Source: Acidovorax delafieldii
GTDB taxonomy: Bacteria; Pseudomonadota; Gammaproteobacteria; Burkholderiales; Burkholderiaceae_C
Direction: 5' to 3'
DNA length: 64,000 nt
Assembly: GCA_002377855.1 (NCBI GenBank)
Contig: DFQQ01000025.1
Location: 1-64,000, forward strand
Part shown: positions 50,786-58,471 of the stretch, piece by piece
Position numbering within the stretch: the stretch's first letter is position 1
Layout of the letters: every line of letters starts with the position of its first letter
The notes under the pieces: generated by a model
Told to the model about the DNA's origin: nothing
The model's input: the letters and a program-made list of their open reading frames with translations, nothing else
Database searches by the model: none
Translations under genes and position numbers: made by a program

Positions 50786-50881
50786 CCGAACAGCCGAACA
50801 GCCGAACAGCCGAACAGCCGAACAGCCGAACAGCCGAACAGCCGAACAGCCGAACAGCCGAACAGCCGAACAGCCGAACAG
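50786..50881. repeat. Tandem array, 12 perfect copies of CCGAACAG
   Basis: Twelve identical 8-bp units run without interruption over 96 bp in the centre of the inverted element. Since 8 is not a multiple of 3, every frame on the plus strand reads the same cyclic 8-residue peptide (RTAEQPNS), which explains several overlapping open frames with no real gene. Identical copies point to recent slippage expansion. Confidence 0.97.
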
Positions 50882-51007
50882 CCACACGGGTCGTCGCTGC
50901 GCTCGACCTGGCATGGGCCGCGCCCGCCAAGTGGGGCCGAGCGGAGCAATGGCCCGAATGGATGTCCGCTCCCCATCCCCTCTGGGTGCGCCGAGCACCG
51001 CAGGTTG

Positions 51008-51028
51008 CCCCGGCGCACAGCGCCGGGG
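51008..51028. repeat. Right-arm hairpin 2 of the inverted element
   Basis: CCCCGGCGC pairs with GCGCCGGGG around ACA, a 9-bp stem. It is the diverged partner of 50598-50618, with compensatory G-C for A-T pairs. Confidence 0.85.
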
Positions 51029-51060
51029 ACGCAAACAGCGGGGTCGCCCTTTCTTTGGTG

Positions 51061-51088
51061 ACTTTCTTTCGGCGAAGCGAAAGAAAGT
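51061..51088. repeat. Right-arm hairpin 1 of the inverted element
   Basis: ACTTTCTTTCG pairs with CGAAAGAAAGT around GCGAAG. It is the partner of 50539-50566, with stem length and loop kept while stem bases differ. Confidence 0.85.
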
Positions 51089-51155
51089 TACTCGCACGCC
51101 GGGCGACTCCCGGCTTCCGCCCTGAAAAAAGGCATGCGGTAACCACCGCCAAACC

Positions 51156-51230
51156 AGGCTTCGACAGGCTCAGCCCGAACGGGTTGGGGAGTGGCGCCCT
51201 GGCTTAGACAGGCTCAGCTCGAACGGACGG
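51156..51230. repeat. Two REP-like units, right outer end of the inverted element
   Basis: AGGCTTCGACAGGCTCAGCC continuing to GAACGGG (51156-51183) is the reverse of the left-end unit. A second unit, GGCTTAGACAGGCTCAGCTC followed by GAACGGAC, lies at about 51201-51228 and is slightly diverged. The remaining roughly 75 bp to the RidA stop codon show nothing else I can support. Confidence 0.75.
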
Positions 51231-51307
51231 GGGGTGACTCGCAGGCTTCTACGCTTCAACGCTTCAGCAAACGCAGAACAGGCCAGTTCAGACCGGACGA
51301 CCCGGCC

Positions 51308-51718
51308 TCACTCCCCATCCGGTACCACCGCCGTCGCCTCAATCTCCACCTTCGCCCGCTCCTCCATCAACCCCGCCACCTGCACACACGCCATCGCCGG
51401 GAAGTGCTTGCCCAGCACCTCGCGGTACACCACCCCCAGCTCCTTGAGCCGCGCGTTGTACTCCTTGCGGTCCAGCACATACCAGGTCAACCGCACCAGA
51501 TGCTCGGGGCCTGCGCCGGCTGCTTCCAGCACCGCGCGCACGTTCAGCAGCGTCTGCTTCGTCTGGTCGATGAAGTCATCGCTTTCAAACTGCTGCTGCG
51601 CGTTCCAGCCGATCTGCCCGCCGGTGAACACCATCGTGCCGCGTGCAGCCACGCCGTTGGCATAGCCCTTGGGGGCAACCCAGCCTGGCGGCTGCAAAAC
51701 GGTGTGGATCAGTGTCAT
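51308..51718 (-). CDS. RidA-family enamine/imine deaminase
   Basis: This 136-aa protein of the RidA/YjgF family hydrolyses reactive enamines and imines, releasing ammonia. The expected tracts are GYANGVAARGTMVFTGGQIG, then QTLLNVRAVLEAAGAGPEHL, and the C-terminal PAMACVQVAGLMEERAKVEI, whose neighbouring Arg or Glu would bind the substrate. The Arg of strict RidA members is not certain here, so it may belong to a related subgroup. It overlaps the CoA ligase gene by 4 bp and ends the aminobenzoate-type operon. Confidence 0.9.
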   Translation of the reverse strand: MTLIHTVLQPPGWVAPKGYANGVAARGTMVFTGGQIGWNAQQQFESDDFIDQTKQTLLNVRAVLEAAGAGPEHLVRLTWYVLDRKEYNARLKELGVVYREVLGKHFPAMACVQVAGLMEERAKVEIEATAVVPDGE

Positions 51719-53373
51719 GGTGTGGTCGCCTTGGGCGGGCTGGGGGCAGCGGCGGCGCCCTGGCGCAGCTTGAAGCGCTGGAGCTTGCCGGTTTCGGTAC
51801 GGGGCAGGGACGCCGCAAATTCAACAATGCGCGGGTATTTGAACGGCGCAATGGTCGCCTTCACATGGTCCTGCAAGGTCTTGACCATGGCGGCATCGCC
51901 CTCATGGCCGGGCTTGAGCACGCACACGGCCTTGACGACCATGCCGCGTTCCTCATCGGGCACGCCGATCACCGCGCACTCGGCCACAGCCGGGTGGCGC
52001 AGCAGGGCGTCTTCCACCTCCGGTCCGCCCACGTTGTAGCCGGCGGTGATGATCATGTCGTCGTCGCGCGCCTGGTAAAAGAAATAGCCGTCGGCGTCTT
52101 GCTTGAAGGCGTCGCCCGGGTAGTTCCAGCCATCTTTCACGTACTTGGCCTGGCGCGGGTCGTCCAGGTACCTGCAACCGGTCGGCCCGATCACCGCGAG
52201 TTTGCCCACCGTGCCGCGCGGCACCTCGTTGCCGTCGTCGTCCACCACACGCGCCGTATACCCCGGCACCACCTTGCCGATCGCGCCGGGCCGTGTTTCG
52301 CCCGCAGGCGACGAGATGAAGATGTGAAACATTTCCGTGGCGCCGATGCCGTCGGTCATGTCGATCCCGGTGGCGTCTTTCCACAGCTGGCGGGTGGCAT
52401 CAGGCAGCGCTTCGCCGGCGCTCACGCAGATGCGCAGCTGGGGCAGGCCGATCTGCTTGGCGAACGGCGCCATCTGCCGGTAGAACGTGGGCGCGGTGTA
52501 GCAGATGGTCACGCTCGCATCGCGCATCAGCCGCACCATGGTTTCAGGGGTGTAGGGCTGGTCGGGAAAGTACACGCTGGCACCAGCCCACATCGGAAAC
52601 AACAGCAGGCCGCCCAGCCCGAAGGTGAAGGCCAGCGGCGGCGATCCGGCCACCACGTCGTCGGGGGTGGCGCGCAGCACGTGGCGCGGCCAAGCCTCGC
52701 AGGCGGCAAGCACGTCGCGGTGCGTGTGCACCACGGCCTTGGATGAGCCGGTGGTGCCCGATGTGAACGCCATCAGCGCCACATCGTCGGCCGATGTGGG
52801 ACACGCAGGCGTGGTGCCTGGTTTGCCCTGCGCCCGCTGGATAAGGTCTGCCGCGTCGGGTGCGGTGTGAAACGGCACGATGCCCGCCAGACCAGGGTGC
52901 TCGGCCTGGGCGGCCTGCAACTCGGTCAGCAGCCTCGCGTCGCACAGCGCAAGTGCGGGCTGCGCCCGGTCGATGATGCTGGCCAGTTCGCCGGCGCGCA
53001 GCAGGGGCATGGTGGCCACAGCCACCAGCCCGGCATACACCGTGCCCAACCAGGCCAGTGCCATCTCCACCGTGTTGCCGCCGCGCAGCAGCACGCGGTT
53101 GCCCGGCACCAGGCCGTGGTCCTCGGTCAGCACCTCGGCGATGCGCGCAGCTTCGTCGCGCGCATCGCGGTAGGTGTAGGTGCGGTGGGGGCCTCGCAGC
53201 AGTGGCCGGTCCAGGTTGCCGGCTCGCTCTGCCTGGACGAACAGTGCATGCACCAGGTTCGCCTGGGGTTCGATCTGCAGTTCCGGCAGGTCATACCGCA
53301 GGTTGGGCAGCGCCGAGGGCGGCGGAAGCCGGTCGTGCACGAAGTGGTCGGGTTGGGCGGACGGTGCGCTCAT
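51715..53373 (-). CDS. Benzoate/2-aminobenzoate-CoA ligase family enzyme
   Basis: This 552-aa ANL-superfamily ligase makes an aryl-CoA thioester with ATP. FTSGTTGSSKAVVHTHRDVL is the phosphate loop; GIGATEMFHIF is the adenylate-binding tract, YPGDAFKQDADGYFFYQARD and the C-terminal Lys region LPRTETGKLQRFKL follow in order. The N-terminal VHDRLPPPSALPNLRYDLPEL matches 2-aminobenzoate-CoA ligases. Its operon contains a hydroxylase/reductase fusion typical of aerobic 2-aminobenzoyl-CoA metabolism. The substrate is therefore probably anthranilate, but salicylate or benzoate cannot be excluded by sequence. Confidence 0.88.
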   Translation of the reverse strand: MSAPSAQPDHFVHDRLPPPSALPNLRYDLPELQIEPQANLVHALFVQAERAGNLDRPLLRGPHRTYTYRDARDEAARIAEVLTEDHGLVPGNRVLLRGGNTVEMALAWLGTVYAGLVAVATMPLLRAGELASIIDRAQPALALCDARLLTELQAAQAEHPGLAGIVPFHTAPDAADLIQRAQGKPGTTPACPTSADDVALMAFTSGTTGSSKAVVHTHRDVLAACEAWPRHVLRATPDDVVAGSPPLAFTFGLGGLLLFPMWAGASVYFPDQPYTPETMVRLMRDASVTICYTAPTFYRQMAPFAKQIGLPQLRICVSAGEALPDATRQLWKDATGIDMTDGIGATEMFHIFISSPAGETRPGAIGKVVPGYTARVVDDDGNEVPRGTVGKLAVIGPTGCRYLDDPRQAKYVKDGWNYPGDAFKQDADGYFFYQARDDDMIITAGYNVGGPEVEDALLRHPAVAECAVIGVPDEERGMVVKAVCVLKPGHEGDAAMVKTLQDHVKATIAPFKYPRIVEFAASLPRTETGKLQRFKLRQGAAAAPSPPKATTP

Positions 53374-53379
53374 GTCGTG

Positions 53380-54585
53380 TTACTCCTGCAAAACGGCCTT
53401 GCCGATGATGAGTTGCTGCACTTCGGTGGCGCCTTCGTAGATGCGCAGCGAGCGGATGTCGCGGTACAGCGATTCGACCTTGCTGCCCACCTCCACGCCG
53501 CGCCCGCCGTGCAGTTGCAGCGCCATGTCGATCACGCGCTGGGCGTTTTCGGTGGCGGTCATCTTGGCCATCGCGGCTTCTGCGGTGACCCGGGCCTGGC
53601 CCGTGTCGCGCAGCCAGGCCGCGCGGTAGGTGAGCAGCGCGGCGCTGTCCACCAGCGCGGCCATCTCGCCCAGCTTGGCCTGCGTGAGCTGAAAGTCGGC
53701 AAGCGTCTGGCCGAACATGCGGCGCTGGCGCGCATGGTGCACGGCCTCGGCGAGGGCCCGGCGCGCCATGCCCAGCGCAGCGGCAGCGACGGATGCGCGG
53801 AAGATGTCGAGCGTGCGCATGGCGAGCTTGAATCCGCCGTTCTCGTCGCCCAGCAGCGCGGAGGCGGGCACCGTGCAACCGGTGAACTGCAGCGTGGCCA
53901 GCGGGTGCGGCGCCATCACGTGGATGTGGCGTGAGGCGTCGAGCCCCGGCGTGTCGGCATCGACGATGAACGCGCTGATGCCGCGCGTGCCGCCGGTGGG
54001 GTCGGTCTTGGCAAACACGCAGTAGAAGTCGGCGATGCCGCCGTTGCTGATCCAGGTCTTGGTTCCGGTCAGGGAATATGAGTCCTTTTGGCTGCTAGCG
54101 CTTGATGGATAAGCGCTAACAGCTATTGTTTGCATAGCACCAACATCAGAGCCCGCCTCCGGTTCGGAGAGCGCAAACGCCGCAATCAACTCGCCGCGCG
54201 CCACGCCCTGAAGGTAGTGCGCCTGCTGCGCCGGGCTGCCCGCCAGCGTGATCGCACCGCTGCCCAGCCCCTGCATCGCAAACGCAAAGTCCGCCAGTGG
54301 CGAGTGGTAGGCCAGCGTCTCGCGCAGCAGCACCAGCGCGCGCGAGTCGAGCGCGGGCAACGCACCGCCATGCTCGGCCGGCACGCAGTAGCGCAGCCAG
54401 CCGCCCGCGCCCAGGCGTTGCACCCACTCGCGGCAGGCGGCGCGGTCGTCGGCTTCATCGACCTCTTGCGCGGCGGCCCAGGGCACCAGGCCCTGGGCCA
54501 GTGTGCGGTGGGCGTCATCAAAAAAGGGCAGGGCCAGGTGCGCCGTGGAGGGCGGGCGGGGTGCCGGGGGCGTGGCTACGTGCAT
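53380..54585 (-). CDS. Acyl-CoA dehydrogenase with in-frame repeat insert
   Basis: This 401-aa FAD enzyme oxidises an acyl-CoA to an enoyl-CoA. FALSEPEAGSDVGAMQT and KTWISNGGIADFYCVFAKTD are FAD-binding landmarks. QLHGGRGVEVGSKVESLYRD near the C-terminus is the usual signature. About 8-14 residues (VSAYPSSASSQKD, residues 156-168) are coded by a copy of a dispersed palindromic repeat and lie between the AMQT and LTGTK strands, where relatives have a short loop. The gene lies 6 bp before the CoA ligase and probably serves ring-derived acyl-CoA oxidation. Confidence 0.9.
   Translation of the reverse strand: MHVATPPAPRPPSTAHLALPFFDDAHRTLAQGLVPWAAAQEVDEADDRAACREWVQRLGAGGWLRYCVPAEHGGALPALDSRALVLLRETLAYHSPLADFAFAMQGLGSGAITLAGSPAQQAHYLQGVARGELIAAFALSEPEAGSDVGAMQTIAVSAYPSSASSQKDSYSLTGTKTWISNGGIADFYCVFAKTDPTGGTRGISAFIVDADTPGLDASRHIHVMAPHPLATLQFTGCTVPASALLGDENGGFKLAMRTLDIFRASVAAAALGMARRALAEAVHHARQRRMFGQTLADFQLTQAKLGEMAALVDSAALLTYRAAWLRDTGQARVTAEAAMAKMTATENAQRVIDMALQLHGGRGVEVGSKVESLYRDIRSLRIYEGATEVQQLIIGKAVLQE
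54084..54137. repeat. AGCGCTT-family palindromic repeat inside the acyl-CoA dehydrogenase gene
   Basis: TAGCGCTT (54096-54103) pairs perfectly with AAGCGCTA (54111-54118) around GATGGAT. Flanks GGCTGC and ACAGCTATTGTTTGCATAG match the other copies. It is in frame with the gene and adds a short Ser/Ala-rich loop. Confidence 0.85.
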
Positions 54586-54616
54586 GGTTATTGAGTAGGC
54601 CTGTTTGATTTTGAAA

Positions 54617-54680
54617 CCCGTTCGGGCTGAGCCTGTCGAAGCCTTGCGCGGCGCTTCGACAAGCTCAGCGTGAACGGTTC
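54617..54680. repeat. Paired REP-like palindrome inside the aminobenzoate-type operon
   Basis: CCGTTCGGGCTGAGCCTGTC-GAAGCC is followed after TTGCGCGG by the inverted GCTTCGACAAGCTCAGCGTG-AACGG. The two units face each other and can form a long stem. It lies in the 164-bp gap between the hydratase and dehydrogenase genes, where it may stabilise or process the mRNA. The rest of the gap shows nothing else. Confidence 0.8.
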
Positions 54681-54749
54681 GGTGGGGTGCATTGCACGTT
54701 CCATGGAAGGCGCGTCGGAGTGGGCATGGGCTCGATCACACGGTCATTC

Positions 54750-55604
54750 CTAGTCTCCCTGGAACACAGGTTTCTGCTTGGCGGCAAACGCCTCGTACGC
54801 GCGCCGGAAATCTTCCGTCTGCATGCAGATGGCCTGCGCCTGGGCTTCGGCTTCGATGGCCTGCTCGATGGTCATGCTCCATTCCTGGCTCAGCATGGTC
54901 TTGGTCATGCCGTGGGCAAAGGTGGGGCCGTCGGCCAGCGCGCGCGCCGTGGCCTGCACGTTGGCCAGCAGGTCGCTGCTTTCGTACAGGTCGTTGAAGA
55001 AGCCCCAGGCCAGGCCTTCGTGTGCCGTCATGGCGCGGCCGGTGAATAGCAGCTCGCTGGCGCGGCCCTGGCCGATCATGCGCGGCAGCAGCGCGCAGGC
55101 GCCCATGTCGGCACCGGCCAGGCCCACGCGGGTGAACAGAAATGCGGTCTTGGTCGCCTCGGTGCCGTAGCGCATGTCGCAGGCCAGCGCCATCATGGCG
55201 CCGGCCCCTGCGCAGATGCCGTCGATGGCGCCGAGCACCGGCTGCGGGCAGGCGCGCATGGCTTTCACAAGGTCGCCCGTCATGCGGGTGAACTCCAGCA
55301 GCTCGGGCATGGTCATGGTGGTGAGCGGGCCGATGATTTCGTGCACGTCGCCGCCCGAGCAGAAGTTGCCGCCCGCGCCGGTGACGACGATGGCCTTCAC
55401 ATCGGTGGCAAAGCGCAGCGCGTAGAAAAAATCGCGCAGCTCGGCGTAGCTCTGGAAGGTGAGCGGGTTCTTGCGGTCGGGCCGGTTCAGGGTGACCGTG
55501 CCCACACCGCCGTCAAAGCTCCACGCAAAGTGTTCGGCCACGTAGCTGGCTTGCGGGTTGAACTGGTCGCGCATGGGGTTGCCAGCGCCGATGTAGTGTT
55601 TCAT
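54750..55604 (-). CDS. Enoyl-CoA hydratase/isomerase family protein
   Basis: This 284-aa crotonase-fold enzyme has the oxyanion-hole motifs GAGGNFCSGGDVHEI (near residue 75) and GAIDGICAGAGAMMALACDM. The fold supports hydration, isomerisation or ring-opening of an enoyl-CoA. It overlaps the MarR gene by 4 bp (ATGA) and belongs to the operon of the 2-aminobenzoyl-CoA type monooxygenase. A role in beta-oxidation-like ring cleavage of the cyclohexene-carboxyl-CoA product is likely; the specific reaction is not evident. Confidence 0.9.
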   Translation of the reverse strand: MKHYIGAGNPMRDQFNPQASYVAEHFAWSFDGGVGTVTLNRPDRKNPLTFQSYAELRDFFYALRFATDVKAIVVTGAGGNFCSGGDVHEIIGPLTTMTMPELLEFTRMTGDLVKAMRACPQPVLGAIDGICAGAGAMMALACDMRYGTEATKTAFLFTRVGLAGADMGACALLPRMIGQGRASELLFTGRAMTAHEGLAWGFFNDLYESSDLLANVQATARALADGPTFAHGMTKTMLSQEWSMTIEQAIEAEAQAQAICMQTEDFRRAYEAFAAKQKPVFQGD

Positions 55605-56101
55605 TCAGCGGTCTCCAGAGGGTTCAGGCCGTGCTGCTGGGCGTGTTCCTTGACCTTGCCCAGCAGCCGGTACAGCGTGGTGATGTCGCGTTCGCCCAGG
55701 GCGGCGAACGCCTCGACGATCCATTGCTCGTGCTGGAGGGCCATGGCGTTGAACTGCTCGCGCCCGGCGGGCGTCAGGCGCACCAGGTAAGCGCGGCGGT
55801 CGCCTTCTACATCCAGGCGCTCCACCAGCCCTTCGGCCACCAGCTGGTCGGTGATGCCGGTCACGTTGCCACTCGTCACCATCATCCGGCGCGAGAGGTC
55901 TTTCATCTTCATGCCGCCGGGCGCGCGTTCGAGCTGCGCCATCAGGTCGAAGCGCGGTAGCGTGGTGTCGAACTGCGTGCGCAGCTGGGCGCGCACCTGC
56001 TTTTCGATGAGCTGCGTGCAGGTGAGCATGCGCAGCCACAGGCGCAGGGCCTCGGGGTGTTCGCTGGGGGCTGCGCCGTGCAGGCGGGCTTCGAGGTCCA
56101 T
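55601..56101 (-). CDS. MarR-family transcriptional regulator
   Basis: This 166-aa winged-helix regulator has FDLMAQLERAPGGMKMKDLS and RRMMVTSGNVTGITDQLVAEGL as the DNA-binding part, followed by the wing VEGDRRAYLVRLTPAG. Such regulators often respond to aromatic acids or their CoA esters. It lies within the operon, 9 bp after the monooxygenase gene and overlapping the hydratase gene by 4 bp. A palindrome before the first gene of the operon is a likely target. Confidence 0.92.
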   Translation of the reverse strand: MDLEARLHGAAPSEHPEALRLWLRMLTCTQLIEKQVRAQLRTQFDTTLPRFDLMAQLERAPGGMKMKDLSRRMMVTSGNVTGITDQLVAEGLVERLDVEGDRRAYLVRLTPAGREQFNAMALQHEQWIVEAFAALGERDITTLYRLLGKVKEHAQQHGLNPLETAE

Positions 56102-56110
56102 AGCGGTGCC

Positions 56111-58462
56111 CTATTCAATCGCTTCAATTTTGATAGCTGCTGGCGCTTGGCTGGTAAGCGCTGCGGCCTGTTTTTGTTTGGAAACCTCGCGCAGCAGCTG
56201 GTCGCGGCCGCTCCAGTACTGCACGGGCCAGTCGGTGTGCGCCGCGGCCTGGGGGCTGAGCTGCGCGGCGGCGTGCAGCGTCCAGGCCGGGTCGGCCAGG
56301 TGGGGGCGGGCGATGGCGCAGAGGTCGGCGCGGCCGGCCGCGATGATGCTGTTGGCGTGGTCGGCCTCGGTGATGGCGCCCACGGCCATGGTGGCAATGC
56401 CCACCTCGTTGCGGATGCGGTCGGCAAACGGCGTCTGGTACATCCGGCCGTACACGGGGCGTGATGCGCGCGTGGTCTGGCCAGACGACACGTCGATCAG
56501 GTCCGCGCCTGCCGCCTTGAACCGCTGCGCGATGGCAATCGCGTCGTCCGCGGTGTTCCCATCGGGAAGCCAGTCGTGGGCCGAGATGCGCACGCTCATC
56601 GGCTTGTCGGCCGGCCACACGGCGCGCAGCGCGGTGAACACCTCCAGCGGGTAGCGGCAGCGGTTGTCCAGGCTGCCGCCGTACTCATCCGTGCGCTGGT
56701 TGGTGGCGGGGCTGATGAAGCTGGCCAGCAGGTAGCCGTGTGCACAGTGCAGCTCCAGCCAGTCAAAGCCGCAGGCCACGGCACGGCGGGCGCTCTCGAC
56801 AAACGCGGCAGTCACGCGGTCCATGTCGGCGCGGGTCATGGCGGCGGGCGTCTGGTTCTGCGGGCCGTAGGCGATGGGGCTCGCGGCCAGCAGGGGCCAA
56901 TTGCCTGCCTCCAGGGGCTCGTCCGTGCCCTCCCAGCCTACGCGGGTGGAGCCTTTGGGGCCGCTGTGGCCCAGTTGCAAACCAATCCTGGCCGTGCTGC
57001 TGGCGTGCACAAAGTTCACGATGCGCGCAAACGCGGCTTGCTGTGCGTCGTTCCACAGGCCGGGGCAGGCGGGGGTGATGCGGCCTTCCGGCGTGGGGCT
57101 GGTCATCTCCACCATCACCAGCGCGGCGCCGCCCAGGGCGCGCGCGCCCAGGTGCACCAGGTGGAAGTCCTGCGGCACGCCCTCGACCGCGCTGTAGGTG
57201 GCCATGGGCGAGACGACGATGCGGTTCTTGAGCGTCACCCCGCGTAGGGTGAACGGTGTGAGCATCGGCGGCACTGCGGCCTTGCCGCCCGCCAGCCAGG
57301 CCTCATAGCCTTCCAGCCACGCGGCATCGCGTAGCCGCAGGTTCTCGTGGCTGATGCGCTGGCTACGCGTGAGCAAGGAGTAGGTGAACTGCTCGACGGG
57401 CATGCCGGCGTAGCGCGCCACGTTTTCAAACCACTCGGTGCTGTTGCGCGCGGCGTTCTGGATCTTGAGCACTTCCACGCTGCGGCGTGCCTCGTAGTGC
57501 TGCAGCACCTCGTCCATGGGCAAGCCGGTCGCAAACTCGTTGGCGAGATCGATGGCGTCTTCGAGCGCCAGCTTGGTGCCGCTGCCGATCGAGAAATGCG
57601 CAGTGTGCGCCGCATCACCCATCAGCACGATGGGCACCTGCTTGCCGCCGATGGCTTCGCGGTGCACCCAAGTGTTGCAGATCACGCGCGGAAAGCGGAT
57701 CCAGTTGGCCGAGCCGCGCAGGTGCGTGGCGTTGCTGATGAGGGCGTTGCCGTCCAGGTATGGGGCAAACAGCTTCTCGCAAAAGGCGATGGCTTCGGGT
57801 TGCTCCATCTGGTCGAGGCCGTGCGCCTTCCACACGGCTTCCGGTGTCTCCACAATGAAGGTCGAGGTGTCCGCGTCGAACTGGTAGGCATGGGCCTGAA
57901 ACCAGCCGTGCTCGGTTTGCTCGAACGCAAAGGTGAAGGCGTCGAATTTCTTCTTCGTGCCCAGCCACACGAAGCGGCATTCGCGCAGGTCGATGTCGGG
58001 CTGGAAGGTTGCCGCATAGCGTGTGCGGATGCGGCTGTTGAGGCCGTCGCTCGCGATCACCAGATCGGCGTTGTACTGTGCGGCGATCTGCTGATCGTCG
58101 GCCACGTCGGTCTCGAACTGCAGGTCCACGCCCAGCGCCAGGCAGCGGTCTTGCAGGATGTTGAGCAGCCGCTTGCGGCCGATGCCGCAAAAGCCGTGGC
58201 CGGTGGAGCGCACGCTGCGGCCCTTGAAGAACACCTCGATGTCGTCCCAGTGGTTGAACGCATCCCCAATCAGCGCGGCCGTGGGCGCGTCAGCCGCCTG
58301 CAGGTTGGCCAGGGTCTGGTCGGAGAGCACCACGCCCCAGCCAAAGGTGTCGAACGGGCGGTTGCGCTCCACCACCGTGACGCGATGGGCCGGGTTCTGC
58401 TGCTTCATCAGCAGTGCGAAATACAGGCCTGCAGGCCCGCCACCAATGCAGAGGATGTTCAT
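56111..58462 (-). CDS. 2-Aminobenzoyl-CoA monooxygenase/reductase (salicylyl-CoA 5-hydroxylase-like) fusion
   Basis: This 783-aa two-domain flavoenzyme has an N-terminal FAD hydroxylase (CIGGGPAGLYFALLMKQQNP near residue 4, GDAAHTAHFSIGSGTKLALE near 280) and a C-terminal old-yellow-enzyme reductase from about residue 395 (MLTPFTLRGVTLKNRIVVSP and ELHCAHGYLLASF). This fusion is the mark of 2-aminobenzoyl-CoA monooxygenase/reductase, which hydroxylates and reduces the ring. The ATG at 58462 starts the FAD motif. The last about 20 residues (to KIEAIE) are coded by a dispersed repeat. It heads the operon with MarR, a hydratase, a dehydrogenase, a CoA ligase and RidA. Confidence 0.9.
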   Translation of the reverse strand: MNILCIGGGPAGLYFALLMKQQNPAHRVTVVERNRPFDTFGWGVVLSDQTLANLQAADAPTAALIGDAFNHWDDIEVFFKGRSVRSTGHGFCGIGRKRLLNILQDRCLALGVDLQFETDVADDQQIAAQYNADLVIASDGLNSRIRTRYAATFQPDIDLRECRFVWLGTKKKFDAFTFAFEQTEHGWFQAHAYQFDADTSTFIVETPEAVWKAHGLDQMEQPEAIAFCEKLFAPYLDGNALISNATHLRGSANWIRFPRVICNTWVHREAIGGKQVPIVLMGDAAHTAHFSIGSGTKLALEDAIDLANEFATGLPMDEVLQHYEARRSVEVLKIQNAARNSTEWFENVARYAGMPVEQFTYSLLTRSQRISHENLRLRDAAWLEGYEAWLAGGKAAVPPMLTPFTLRGVTLKNRIVVSPMATYSAVEGVPQDFHLVHLGARALGGAALVMVEMTSPTPEGRITPACPGLWNDAQQAAFARIVNFVHASSTARIGLQLGHSGPKGSTRVGWEGTDEPLEAGNWPLLAASPIAYGPQNQTPAAMTRADMDRVTAAFVESARRAVACGFDWLELHCAHGYLLASFISPATNQRTDEYGGSLDNRCRYPLEVFTALRAVWPADKPMSVRISAHDWLPDGNTADDAIAIAQRFKAAGADLIDVSSGQTTRASRPVYGRMYQTPFADRIRNEVGIATMAVGAITEADHANSIIAAGRADLCAIARPHLADPAWTLHAAAQLSPQAAAHTDWPVQYWSGRDQLLREVSKQKQAAALTSQAPAAIKIEAIE
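56121..56181. repeat. AGCGCTT-family palindromic repeat at the 3' end of the monooxygenase gene
   Basis: The sequence reads GCTTCAATTTTGATAGC, GGCGCTTGGCTGGTAAGCGC and GGCCTGTTTTTG in order. It is homologous to 33501-33562 and provides the last codons of the monooxygenase gene in the same reading frame as that copy. Confidence 0.85.
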
Positions 58463-58471
58463 GTGAAAATA

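Larger units (their letters stand above)
50430..51197. repeat. Large imperfect inverted repeat with covarying hairpins (gene-free stretch 50375-51307)
   Basis: This is the only gene-free stretch over 300 bp. Arms of about 197 bp (50430-50626 and 51000-51197) are reverse-complement related. From outside inwards each arm has GCGCCACTCC, a GTTCGGGCTGAGCCTGTCG repeat, a GGGCGG-AGCCG tract, an 11-bp hairpin, then a 9-bp hairpin. The hairpins keep their pairing although their bases differ between arms. The 373-bp centre holds a smaller inverted repeat and an 8-bp tandem array. No convincing gene was found; the open frames here lack family features and are driven by the repeats. Confidence 0.85.

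Noticed and set aside
50786..50881. Regular repeats resembling a CRISPR array
   Set aside because: The repeat unit is 8 bp with no spacers, and no cas gene is near. It is a simple tandem array.
50298..51152. A 284-codon open frame on the minus strand (and several plus-strand frames) across the inverted element
   Set aside because: The frames run through the 8-bp tandem array and the hairpins, show no protein family features and arise because the array lacks stop codons in most frames. They also overlap the 3' end of the EamA gene.
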